From positions 223,875 to 287,874 of the forward strand of contig NZ_LRTV01000001.1 of NCBI RefSeq assembly GCF_003408845.1: a stretch of 64,000 nucleotides of DNA, read 5' to 3'. Shown one piece after another: positions 1 through 7,369 of the stretch. A program made the position numbers and the translations under genes. This stretch comes from Gardnerella massiliensis (GTDB lineage Bacteria > Actinomycetota > Actinomycetes > Actinomycetales > Bifidobacteriaceae). The notes under the pieces are model-generated. The model searched no databases. It worked only from the letters and a program-made list of their open reading frames with translations, and had not been told where the DNA came from. Position 1 is the first letter of the stretch. Every line of letters begins with the position of its first letter.

Positions 1-2150
1 ATTCTGGTACAAATTCTGATACAACAGCTGAATCAAATATTAATTCAAAGTCTAAAGTTAGTGAAAACTCAGTTTCTCCAACGATTTTTAATCAAGCGCT
101 TTTTGCTAGCGGTAAGCCAGAGCCTAATCACCAACAACAGCAAGAAAAAACCGAGCTTAAAGTAAGTCTTTGCTGGGAAACTATGAACAGCGATAATAAC
201 AAAGCATTTATTAATAGCGATAGCGATTTTGGTCAATTGAATTTTGAGAATTGGGACTTTGGTTCTACGCTAGACGCAAGTAGACAAGACGTAAAGAATG
301 AGTTTGCTAAAATCAAATTTAAGATAATAGATAAAACTGATAACAACAAGGTAGTAGCAGAAACAACTGGCACTTATGATCCTAATACTGCTACATATGC
401 AACTAAAAGCTTGGGTAGCTATGATTCAAGCCATACATACATAGTGTCAGTGGTAAACAGCACAGTTCCAAGCCCGTATTACGTGACGTACAATAATGTT
501 TCTACTAATGAAGGCGAAGCTTTTGATCCCGATGCCACATACTTTACTTGGACTCCATCTAAAGGGTCTGATAAAAAGTCTCAAAACAAGTATTTTCGTC
601 TAAATGTATTGGAAATTGTTTATGCCAAAGATGAGAATGTAGCTAGTAAGTGTTTCTCGTATTCCCAGCCTCAGATTAATAACAAGTATCAATCTGATGG
701 CGATTGGAAGTTCACATATGACAAAACTGGTAATATTTTTGCGCGCTTGCGTGTGAAGGACAACGCTATTCAGTTCCCTAAAGATAAAGATGGCAATCCC
801 ACGCATCCTACAAAAGCAGGTTTTAAGTTTGCTGGCTGGCAGTTCTATGTTGCTAGAAAAGCAACAAATAAACGTCCATATACATCATATGACCGTATGT
901 TTGATGACGATAAAAAGATAATAGATAACACAACTGTTGACTATGTACCATTTAACGAACAAACTACTACCTACCCATATTTATTTGCTGTGATTAGAGA
1001 TAGCAAGGGTGTAAATACGTTTGGAAGTAAACTAGGTACACAATATTGCACTACAAACCACACATTCGTTGTGTTCCCGAAGTGGGAAAAAGAAGCTGGT
1101 CATACAGTTACTTTTATGAATGAGGGCAGTGAGTATGCGAAAGTAAAAGTGCAAGAGGGTAAGTCGATTGATACTGACGCTTTAACTGACCAGTCTATGC
1201 CTTCCAATCCTTCGAAGTATGGATATTCTTTTAGGGGGTGGAATACTCAAGCTGATGGATTGGGTTCAGCGTTCCTTGCTAGCACTACAGTAAAAAACGA
1301 TATGACGGTGTATGCGATTTATACGAATTATCCGCCAACACTTACTTTGCAAGATAAGACGATTACTGAAGGCGATCTGCTTGATTTGAATAGTCTTATC
1401 GTTTCTGCTACAGATTCTGAAGATGGTGACTTAACTAGTAAGGTAAAGCTCACTAATAACGGTGGTTTTGATAATACGAAAGTTGGCTCCTATAAGGTTA
1501 CGTTTAGTGTTACCGATAATGGTGGTGCTAGTGCAACAGCGTCTGCTACTGTTACGGTTGCGAAGAAACCAGTGCCACTTACCAAACTTAATATCGCACC
1601 AACACTTACTTTGCAAGATAAGACGATTACTGAAGGCGATACGCTTGATCTAAAGACGCTTATCGTTTCTGCTCAAGATCCGGAAGATGGTGACTTAACT
1701 AGTAAAGTAAAGCTCACTAATAATGGTGGATTTGATAATACGAAAGTTGGATCCTATAAGATTACGTTTAGTGTTACTGATAGTGGTAAGGCTAGTGTGG
1801 TGAAATCTGCTACCGTTACGGTTGCGAAGAAACCAGTGCAGCCAAAGCCTGAGGAGCCTATTCCGGATATTGATTGGGATGATATACCAACACCGGATAC
1901 AACACCGGATACTGAGCCAATCCCAACCCTAACCCCAATTCCAACGCCGACGCCGGTTCCTGTAACACCAACCCCAGATCAGCCTGAGCAGCCAACTACT
2001 CAGCCTGTTTCGCATACTCCTGCGCATGCGGCTAAGCATCTTCCGCAAACAGGTGTTTCCGTGGCTTCTATCTTGGCTGCCGCAATCGCCTCACTCTTCG
2101 CCGGCGTTGCGTCATTGGGAGCAACTTCAAAGCGGCACCGTAAAAATTAG
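1..2150 (+). CDS. LPXTG-anchored surface protein, 5'-partial
   Basis: The frame is open from base 3 of the window, so the gene starts upstream and only about 715 C-terminal residues are seen. A probable beta-grasp (InlB/Listeria-Bacteroides type) repeat ends in a YGYSFRGWNT motif near 1215-1250, with a related GFKFAGWQF stretch near 820-848. Two Ig-like repeats of about 80 residues follow (1335-1574 and 1599-1838), then a Pro/Thr-rich wall-spanning stretch (about 1840-2010). The sorting signal is LPQTG (codons 2040-2054), a hydrophobic segment and a basic tail (KRHRKN). This is a classical sortase-A substrate displayed on the cell wall, probably an adhesin. The Ig-like repeats and the anchor-coding end are the obvious recombination substrates; a second copy of the anchor end lies at 4941-5123. 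Ligand unknown. Confidence 0.9.
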   Translation, partial: SGTNSDTTAESNINSKSKVSENSVSPTIFNQALFASGKPEPNHQQQQEKTELKVSLCWETMNSDNNKAFINSDSDFGQLNFENWDFGSTLDASRQDVKNEFAKIKFKIIDKTDNNKVVAETTGTYDPNTATYATKSLGSYDSSHTYIVSVVNSTVPSPYYVTYNNVSTNEGEAFDPDATYFTWTPSKGSDKKSQNKYFRLNVLEIVYAKDENVASKCFSYSQPQINNKYQSDGDWKFTYDKTGNIFARLRVKDNAIQFPKDKDGNPTHPTKAGFKFAGWQFYVARKATNKRPYTSYDRMFDDDKKIIDNTTVDYVPFNEQTTTYPYLFAVIRDSKGVNTFGSKLGTQYCTTNHTFVVFPKWEKEAGHTVTFMNEGSEYAKVKVQEGKSIDTDALTDQSMPSNPSKYGYSFRGWNTQADGLGSAFLASTTVKNDMTVYAIYTNYPPTLTLQDKTITEGDLLDLNSLIVSATDSEDGDLTSKVKLTNNGGFDNTKVGSYKVTFSVTDNGGASATASATVTVAKKPVPLTKLNIAPTLTLQDKTITEGDTLDLKTLIVSAQDPEDGDLTSKVKLTNNGGFDNTKVGSYKITFSVTDSGKASVVKSATVTVAKKPVQPKPEEPIPDIDWDDIPTPDTTPDTEPIPTLTPIPTPTPVPVTPTPDQPEQPTTQPVSHTPAHAAKHLPQTGVSVASILAAAIASLFAGVASLGATSKRHRKN
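1335..1838 (+). repeat. tandem Ig-like coding repeat, period 264 bp
   Basis: Two copies (about 1335-1574 and 1599-1838) are nearly identical over long runs of DNA, for example the stretch coding TLQDKTITEGD in both. Each encodes one Ig-like module of a wall protein. The 264-bp period is a whole number of codons, so unequal crossing-over would change module number without breaking the frame. Confidence 0.85.
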
Positions 2151-2191
2151 AAACAGTTGATTATACATGTTGATGCAAGTTAAGTAGTTGT

Positions 2192-2227
2192 GTAGTGTTA
2201 CTGAGTAAAATTACTTAGTAACACTAC
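2192..2227 (+). terminator. hairpin after the surface-protein gene
   Basis: A long inverted repeat (about 16 of 17 pairs, arms GTAGTGTTACT and AGTAACACTAC with further inner pairing) lies 42 bp past the stop. There is no T-run, so termination is inferred from position and stem strength. Confidence 0.5.
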
Positions 2228-2267
2228 TTGGTAGTTGACTTATTACTTGCGCGTGAGTTATTTACAA

Positions 2268-2304
2268 AAATCCTCCTGCGTAGCGTATTGCAGCAGGAGG
2301 ATTT
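2268..2304 (-). terminator. intrinsic terminator of the toxin-antitoxin operon
   Basis: Perfect 12-bp stem (AAATCCTCCTGC / GCAGGAGGATTT) just past the antitoxin stop; on the minus strand the descending arm runs into TTTTT. Confidence 0.75.
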
Positions 2305-2317
2305 ATATTCGGTTTAG

Positions 2318-3427
2318 TTATTTCTTGGCAAACATGTCTTGCGCATACTGGCGAATGTCGTCTGGGTTTATCATATTGTATTTTTCTTTTATTTTCGTAA
2401 AATATTCGCCGATTATATTTTTGCTGATTATTTTATTTGATGAATCACCAGTTTTTAGATTGCCGCGAGTAAGTATCCAAGGTTCCTCATGGTGCGTGAA
2501 TCGTTCAAGTTCTTTACCGCTATAGCAGCAAAGATTGTCAATCACACCATCGCATACTGCTTTTTCCGTAGCAGATAGTGTAGTTGTTAGTTCTGCTGTA
2601 AGTCGTGTGATATCGCTTTTTTGAGCGTATTTGTAATCAGCTAATTTTTCTGATGATTTAATTCCTGATATTTCTGTTGCTGGCGAATCGATTGGACTAA
2701 AAGTGTAGTCTTTATAGCGCAAATAGATATCTTTATATACAGGTCCATGAACCCAAGCCTGACAATCGTCAGTAAATAAGAACGATTTATAGAAGGCAAA
2801 GTGAAAACCTTGTATGTAGTACAACGATTTTTGCAAGGCTAGAGGAGTAATGTCCTCACATTTTACGAGTAAATATTGTATTACATCGTTTATTTTTCGA
2901 CTTGAATCTGCACTAATATGATCGTTACTTTTTGAAGCATTGTTGGACTTAAGTAATAGTTCCTGGGTTGCCTTATAGCTTTTCTCATAGCTAAGCGCGG
3001 ATTTAAGATTATTCTTATTGCTTATTAGCAATTGCAAGTAATATTCTGGGTCATTATAAATGCGTTGCAAAGTGTCAGAATATTGTTTTGAAGGAATGTC
3101 TCCGTCTGCAAATCTAGAAAATGTTTGTTCGCCCCAGCCAAGTAGTAGCGAAAGTGGGCGCTTACCTATTGCGTATTTAGTAGGTATTTCGTTGATTTCA
3201 TCAAGCGGAATAATATTGTTTTCTTTGCGATATTCGTCATACAATGCTCGAAGATTCGTGTCGATAATTTCAGGTACATATACGGCAGAACCGCATTCTT
3301 TGCAGCGTGCTTCTGTGCCAGTGTAGGAATACTGTTTTCCTTTAATAGTTGCGGTCATTGGAACGGAGTTTGCTGAGTACTCAACATCATTCCTACATTC
3401 TTCGCAAAATGTTTTATTATCTTTCAT
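2318..3427 (-). CDS. Panacea (DUF4065/SocA-like) antitoxin with MqsA-like zinc finger and HTH
   Basis: 369 residues in three parts. The N-terminal zinc finger has paired cysteines (FCEEC near residue 8, CKEC near 37). An MqsA-like helix-turn-helix follows at about 65-125 (IGKRPLSLLLGWGEQTFSR). The C-terminal DUF4065/Panacea domain begins near residue 185 (ITPLALQKSLYYIQG) and contains WVHGPVYKDIY. Panacea domains are known neutralisers of many unrelated toxins; the MqsA-like part should bind the operon's own promoter. It lies 55 bp downstream of its probable toxin on the same strand. A close paralogue is at 42729-43724. Family assignment is strong; antitoxin function is inferred from family and operon. 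Confidence 0.85.
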   Translation of the reverse strand: MKDNKTFCEECRNDVEYSANSVPMTATIKGKQYSYTGTEARCKECGSAVYVPEIIDTNLRALYDEYRKENNIIPLDEINEIPTKYAIGKRPLSLLLGWGEQTFSRFADGDIPSKQYSDTLQRIYNDPEYYLQLLISNKNNLKSALSYEKSYKATQELLLKSNNASKSNDHISADSSRKINDVIQYLLVKCEDITPLALQKSLYYIQGFHFAFYKSFLFTDDCQAWVHGPVYKDIYLRYKDYTFSPIDSPATEISGIKSSEKLADYKYAQKSDITRLTAELTTTLSATEKAVCDGVIDNLCCYSGKELERFTHHEEPWILTRGNLKTGDSSNKIISKNIIGEYFTKIKEKYNMINPDDIRQYAQDMFAKK

Positions 3428-3482
3428 TATGAGCCTTTTATTGAGAATTAGCAGATTTATTATTTTTGAGTTGTTTATTAGA

Positions 3483-3890
3483 TTATTTAAATAAATAATC
3501 TATCTGTTTATTTGCTTTATGGAACGAAATAACAACTGTTCTATTTTGCTGAGAAATAGTAATGATATTAAACTTCGTGTAAATGTTTACCATCTCACAT
3601 TTACCTACGTGTGATAGTTTTACACGTGGTGCGAATACGTAAAGCGTTTCATATTCATAGCCTCTTTTTTTGTTTTTTAACGAATGACAAAAATCTTCCA
3701 CTTCTATGTTGAGAAGTATATCTTTCTGAATATCTGATCGTATGTTGTATTCTCGAATGAAGTTTATGTTTTCTTGACGATTGTCGTTTAATGAGATGGT
3801 AAAACGGTCATTTTTTATGCAGTCTTTTATCTTTGCAAGTATTGCTGAAATTTCTTCTTTTGTGTAATTCTGATTATAATGCTTGTTCAT
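3483..3890 (-). CDS. putative toxin paired with the Panacea antitoxin
   Basis: 135 residues, basic, no signal peptide or membrane segment. I do not recognise the fold with certainty. The size, position directly upstream of a DUF4065/MqsA-type antitoxin and conserved C-terminal pattern (VNIYTKFN, TVVISFHKANK) fit the toxin slot of this module class, perhaps MqsR/RelE-like. A good ribosome-binding site (GGAGGTGGT on the minus strand) precedes the ATG. The C-terminal 65 or so residues are closely matched by the truncated reading frame at 42478-42705, which supports this being one conserved family. RNase activity is a guess from analogy. Confidence 0.65.
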   Translation of the reverse strand: MNKHYNQNYTKEEISAILAKIKDCIKNDRFTISLNDNRQENINFIREYNIRSDIQKDILLNIEVEDFCHSLKNKKRGYEYETLYVFAPRVKLSHVGKCEMVNIYTKFNIITISQQNRTVVISFHKANKQIDYLFK

Positions 3891-3907
3891 ATACCACCTC
3901 CACTCTT

Positions 3908-3936
3908 ATGATACAAAAAATAGGTGTATTTATCAA
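3908..3936 (-). promoter_or_regulatory. sigma-70-like promoter of the toxin-antitoxin operon
   Basis: On the minus strand: TTGATA (-35, bases 3936-3931), 17-bp spacer, TATCAT (-10, bases 3913-3908), just before the toxin gene. An ATGCAT-N5-AATGCAT palindromic pair at 3942-3958 lies just upstream of the -35 box and could be an operator. Confidence 0.6.
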
Positions 3937-4198
3937 GAAAAATGCATCTATTAATGCATAAATAGTTTTATATAGATTTTGGAATAAAATCTATTAGTGC
4001 AGTATTTTTGTTTGATTTGTTTTTATCCTTTAAGATTATCTTCAAGAAAATGTAAATTGAAAACTTTTATTTAGTATAAATAAGATGTTCATCATTTGGT
4101 TATTTACAGTATTGCTTATGCTGTTGAATATTGTATTATTTTTTTATTGCTGCTATTTTGTCTTTACTAGTAACACATATTTGCAGTAGGAGGGTTGT
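3937..4198. other. AT-rich intergenic region between divergent operons
   Basis: No gene is supported here. It separates the minus-strand toxin-antitoxin operon from the plus-strand RelB-like/DUF3791 operon. The latter has a GCAGTAGGAGGG ribosome-binding site at about 4184-4195. Confidence 0.6.
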
Positions 4199-4381
4199 AT
4201 GCCTGATTTAGATACTATTTCTGATCTATCTACAACAGATTGTGCTCTTTGCAAGAAATATCATATTCCTAATGCTGATACGCTTGCTGCATTTGAAGAA
4301 GCTAAGCAAATGAAATATGATCCTAATGTGAAAACATACAGTTCATTTGCTGAGTTGTTGAAAGATATTGAAGATGAATGA
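4199..4381 (+). CDS. RelB/DinJ-like small antitoxin-type protein
   Basis: 60 residues. The C-terminal half (IPNADTLAAFEEA, then KTYSSFAELLKDIEDE) resembles the toxin-binding tail of RelB/DinJ antitoxins. The N-terminal 20 residues do not look like the usual ribbon-helix-helix, so this may be a trimmed or chimeric antitoxin. A strong AGGAGG ribosome-binding site precedes the ATG. It overlaps the next gene by 8 bp, so the three small genes 4199-4849 are one operon. No RelE-type toxin is adjacent; the partners are DUF3791 proteins. Confidence 0.6.
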   Translation: MPDLDTISDLSTTDCALCKKYHIPNADTLAAFEEAKQMKYDPNVKTYSSFAELLKDIEDE

Positions 4382-4619
4382 TAATAAGCAAGAGGTCTCT
4401 GACAAAGATAAGCTTGATTTTGCAATATTTTGTATTGAAAATGTTGCTAAGAAGCTTAATCAAAACCCTCGCGATACGTATGATGCTTTGACTAAGAAAA
4501 GTAATATTCTTATGTCTTATATTGTGCCATCTTATGATGTTTTGCACACTCAAGGCAAAGAGTATATTACAAACGACATTATTTCTTTCATGCGCGAAAA
4601 AGGTGTGGCAAAGATTTAG
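4374..4619 (+). CDS. DUF3791-like protein
   Basis: 81 residues from ATG 4374. Recognisable DUF3791-type pattern: FCIENVAKKL near the start, SYIVPSYDVLHTQGKEYITNDI in the middle (quoted here only as the key YDVLHTQGKEY block). All-alpha, soluble. The start overlaps the stop of the preceding gene (ATGAATGA), implying translational coupling; an in-frame TTG at 4368 is a less likely start. DUF3791 genes are often clustered with small toxin-antitoxin-like genes; the biochemical role is unknown. Confidence 0.65.
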   Translation: MNDNKQEVSDKDKLDFAIFCIENVAKKLNQNPRDTYDALTKKSNILMSYIVPSYDVLHTQGKEYITNDIISFMREKGVAKI

Positions 4620-4633
4620 GTGAGTGATGGATT

Positions 4634-4849
4634 TTGAAGGCGAATCCTGTTTTGTTGCAAATGAAGTATGCGAGGGTTGTAAGTCTTCTTGCTGAGCGTG
4701 CTGGGTTGAGTTATGAGCAGGCGCTTGACGTGTTTTACCATTCTGTTACTTACGATTTGATGCGTAATGGTATTTCGGATATGCATTGTATGAGTGATGG
4801 GTATTTGGTGCAAGATCTGTTAGAAGAAATGCAATGCGGACGACTTTGA
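4634..4849 (+). CDS. second DUF3791-like protein
   Basis: 71 residues. The pattern MKYARVVSLLAERAGLSYE, then VFYHSVTYDLM and ISDMHCMSDGYLV is typical of a second DUF3791 subfamily that commonly sits beside the first. The only in-frame start giving the full domain is TTG 4634, because an in-frame TGA precedes it at 4625; the GGTGAGTGATGG stretch serves as ribosome-binding site. Last gene of the three-gene operon. Function unknown; a toxin-antitoxin or phage-interference role is inference from context. Confidence 0.65.
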   Translation: MKANPVLLQMKYARVVSLLAERAGLSYEQALDVFYHSVTYDLMRNGISDMHCMSDGYLVQDLLEEMQCGRL

Positions 4850-4940
4850 TTGTTCCAAAATAGATACCTGATTTTGTTATAATTTTGCACCCTTACAATA
4901 CCGCCCTTTGCTAAAGCCTTAGAAATAGCATGGTTTTTTT

Positions 4941-5123
4941 GAGCAACCTACGCAACCGACTACTCAGCCAACGCAGCCGGGTTCGCATACTCCTGCGCAT
5001 GCGGCTAAGCATCTTCCTCAAACAGGTGCTTCCATGGCTTCCATCTTGGCCGCCGCAATCGCCTCACTCTTCGCAGGGGTTACAGCGCTTTCGGCAACGA
5101 CTAAACGCAAGCGCAGAAACTAG
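4941..5123 (+). pseudogene. orphan LPXTG cell-wall anchor tail
   Basis: Reads EQPTQPTTQPTQP, then HTPAHAAKHLPQTG, a hydrophobic segment and a KRKRRN tail, ending at TAG 5121-5123. It is nearly the same as the C-terminus of the 1-2150 surface protein at DNA and protein level (both read HTPAHAAKHLPQTG). There is no in-frame start: an in-frame TAG lies at 4926. An ATG at 4930 is out of frame across a run of seven T (4934-4940); one extra T would join it to the anchor frame, but no signal peptide would result. Best read as a stranded 3' end of a lost or exchanged surface-protein gene. Confidence 0.8.
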
Positions 5124-5176
5124 TTATAAGTTGTAAGTTGTAAGTAATACGTAGTTTTAATTGCTTACGTTTTAAT

Positions 5177-5228
5177 AATTAAGGCTTCTGAGTAAATGTT
5201 TTATAGCATAAAGTCAGAAGCCTTAATT
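5177..5228. terminator. bidirectional terminator hairpin
   Basis: Perfect 15-bp stem (AATTAAGGCTTCTGA / TCAGAAGCCTTAATT) with T/A-rich flanks, between the anchor remnant and the convergent PASTA gene. Confidence 0.7.
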
Positions 5229-5280
5229 TATATGCGATTTTAAACTATATTCTGCAAATCATTTAAACAATATTGGCAAA

Positions 5281-7257
5281 TTATAAAGTTTTTGCATTGT
5301 GAAGATCCGACCAATTAACCGGATTTTCAACCTTGTAGTAAGCATTGTCATCATCTGGCGCAGGAGCAAAAGGTATTGCCTTATGTTTTTTGGTTGGAAC
5401 AAATGGGCTTGTATCATTATCTGGTCCAGGCTCCCTATCATCAGGAATAGGAATCTCTGTCTTGCTATAAAGCTTTGGATCTCTGCGCAAAATAAACGGA
5501 CGATTTAAATCTGGAGTATGCTTACCAGTACCTCTAAAGTAGCCGCTTTTTTCAAGTTGTTCTAGTTTAGCGTTTACTGGTATTAATACGAAGAAATCTT
5601 GCATTCTGTAAACTAATCCGGTGCCAGCATCATCATAAGAACCAATATAATTGCCATCTTCAAATTGGTCAGGATTATCAGTTGGATTTATGTATTTACC
5701 ATAAACGCAGAAAGCGCTAGGACTTCCCTCATAGTTGTTTACTTTTCCACAAGATGGTAAATCATGTCCTTCATAAAATTCAGCTGCTCCCGTATCCCCA
5801 GACAGCAAATGATTCTTCATCATATCATTTTCTGGCGTTTCACTATTAAATAAGATTGTTGCGGATATGTCTTGCGAGAAATTAGTAAGTGACAGATCAT
5901 TGTCATTAATTCTAGTTTCCTCTGGTAATTCAGCTACACTACGAATTTTCATGGGATGATCTTCTAGTAAAACTTTTGAATATGAATGATCGTTGTTATC
6001 TGGATAATACTCATTCAAATATATGCATTTCCCAGAATTTGTACACCATTCTCCGGCCATTGGTCCAAGATTGCTTGCTATACGCGTGCTTGGCGATAAA
6101 TCTGAATACGAATCAGTACCTAAAGGTATTGTAAGAGAATTCTTAGTATCTTTAGCATCAATACCATAATATAGTGTAACTTTTTCGTTTTCTTCTGTAA
6201 CCTCGCTACCCAAAGCAGGGTAGGAGGCCACAATTTTACCAATAAGTTTTCGAGAAGAGAATCTTGGCTTAAACTCAATATTATTTATGCCATAATTTGC
6301 AAGTTTATTTTTTGCTTCATCTTTACTTCTACCGAAAATATCAACAGGAATAACGTTCTTATCACTGTGTACGCCTACCGCAATGCGCATTGCATCATCG
6401 TCACCAGATTTTTCAAAAGCCTGACCAGGCAAAGGATAGGTTGCAACAACGGTACCTGGTTTTGAAGTTGCAGCAACTTCGTACACTTTTACAGGCAAGT
6501 CCATAGCTTTTACTTCGCTGGTGATACTTTCTAAAGTTTTTCCAACAACGTCTTTAGGCATTCCAGGACCGAGAGATTCAACGACGGTTACAGTAGTGGA
6601 AGACTTGACTTGCGTACCGGATTTAACACCTTTTAATGATACAAAGGATCCTTTTTTGCGTCGATTTGGTTCTTGCACAACTCGCACCGTGAAACCTGTT
6701 GCGCGTAATTTTGTTGCTGCTTCTTGAGCATTTGCAACTTTGATTACTGGAACTGTAATCATATTTGAACGTGAGTTTACTTGGGTAAAGTAGTAAATTA
6801 CTCCAGCGGTAACAGCTATAGCGGCAATAATTACTGTGCAAATAATATGTACAATTAAAGCCGTTTTGTTATGCTTCTTTTCCTCGTTTTTATCTACTGT
6901 ATCTGCGCTACCTACGCTATTATCCCTATATTCTTCCTTAACTACTTGCTCGTTACTATTAATCTGTTCTTGCCAACTATTCTGATTGTTAGTCGTATCT
7001 TCAGTAAGAATCGGCTGCTGTGCAAAAGTATCCTGCTTAATATTTAGAACAAGTGTTTCTTCTGGTTGTTGTGTTGCATACGTTTCATTACTATTTTCTG
7101 AGTAATTTTGCGCTTGTTCACCTGAGTAATTTTGCACTTGTTCGTTTACTTGAGTTTGTATAGACCTATTTTCGTACAGTTCGTTAGGTGAACCGCAATG
7201 TTCGCAAAACTTTGCGTCATCCTTTATACTGTTGCCACAATTAGTGCAAAATGCCAT
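5281..7257 (-). CDS. zinc-ribbon, single-pass membrane PASTA-domain protein
   Basis: 658 residues. The N-terminal zinc ribbon has C4, C7, C18 and C21 (FCTNC, FCEHC). A Gln/Asn-rich cytoplasmic linker follows (about 30-130), then one membrane helix (about 133-158) and probably three PASTA modules (about 167-376; openings TVPVIKV, MPKDVVGKTL, IPVDIFGRS). The unassigned 280-residue C-terminal domain ends in an Asp/Pro-rich tail. PASTA modules bind peptidoglycan or muropeptides and usually belong to PknB-type kinases or PBPs. Here no kinase domain is present, and a zinc ribbon takes its place on the cytoplasmic side. Likely a cell-wall sensor or scaffold; function not established. Confidence 0.75.
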   Translation of the reverse strand: MAFCTNCGNSIKDDAKFCEHCGSPNELYENRSIQTQVNEQVQNYSGEQAQNYSENSNETYATQQPEETLVLNIKQDTFAQQPILTEDTTNNQNSWQEQINSNEQVVKEEYRDNSVGSADTVDKNEEKKHNKTALIVHIICTVIIAAIAVTAGVIYYFTQVNSRSNMITVPVIKVANAQEAATKLRATGFTVRVVQEPNRRKKGSFVSLKGVKSGTQVKSSTTVTVVESLGPGMPKDVVGKTLESITSEVKAMDLPVKVYEVAATSKPGTVVATYPLPGQAFEKSGDDDAMRIAVGVHSDKNVIPVDIFGRSKDEAKNKLANYGINNIEFKPRFSSRKLIGKIVASYPALGSEVTEENEKVTLYYGIDAKDTKNSLTIPLGTDSYSDLSPSTRIASNLGPMAGEWCTNSGKCIYLNEYYPDNNDHSYSKVLLEDHPMKIRSVAELPEETRINDNDLSLTNFSQDISATILFNSETPENDMMKNHLLSGDTGAAEFYEGHDLPSCGKVNNYEGSPSAFCVYGKYINPTDNPDQFEDGNYIGSYDDAGTGLVYRMQDFFVLIPVNAKLEQLEKSGYFRGTGKHTPDLNRPFILRRDPKLYSKTEIPIPDDREPGPDNDTSPFVPTKKHKAIPFAPAPDDDNAYYKVENPVNWSDLHNAKTL

Positions 7258-7369
7258 AATCGCTCCCTCTCACTTTCCTTTATAAAATTTATTGTTTATT
7301 ATATTACGGTTTATATTCATATCGGTTTATTTATATTCGTCTTGTTTGATTAATTCAAAAGCAAGGCGT

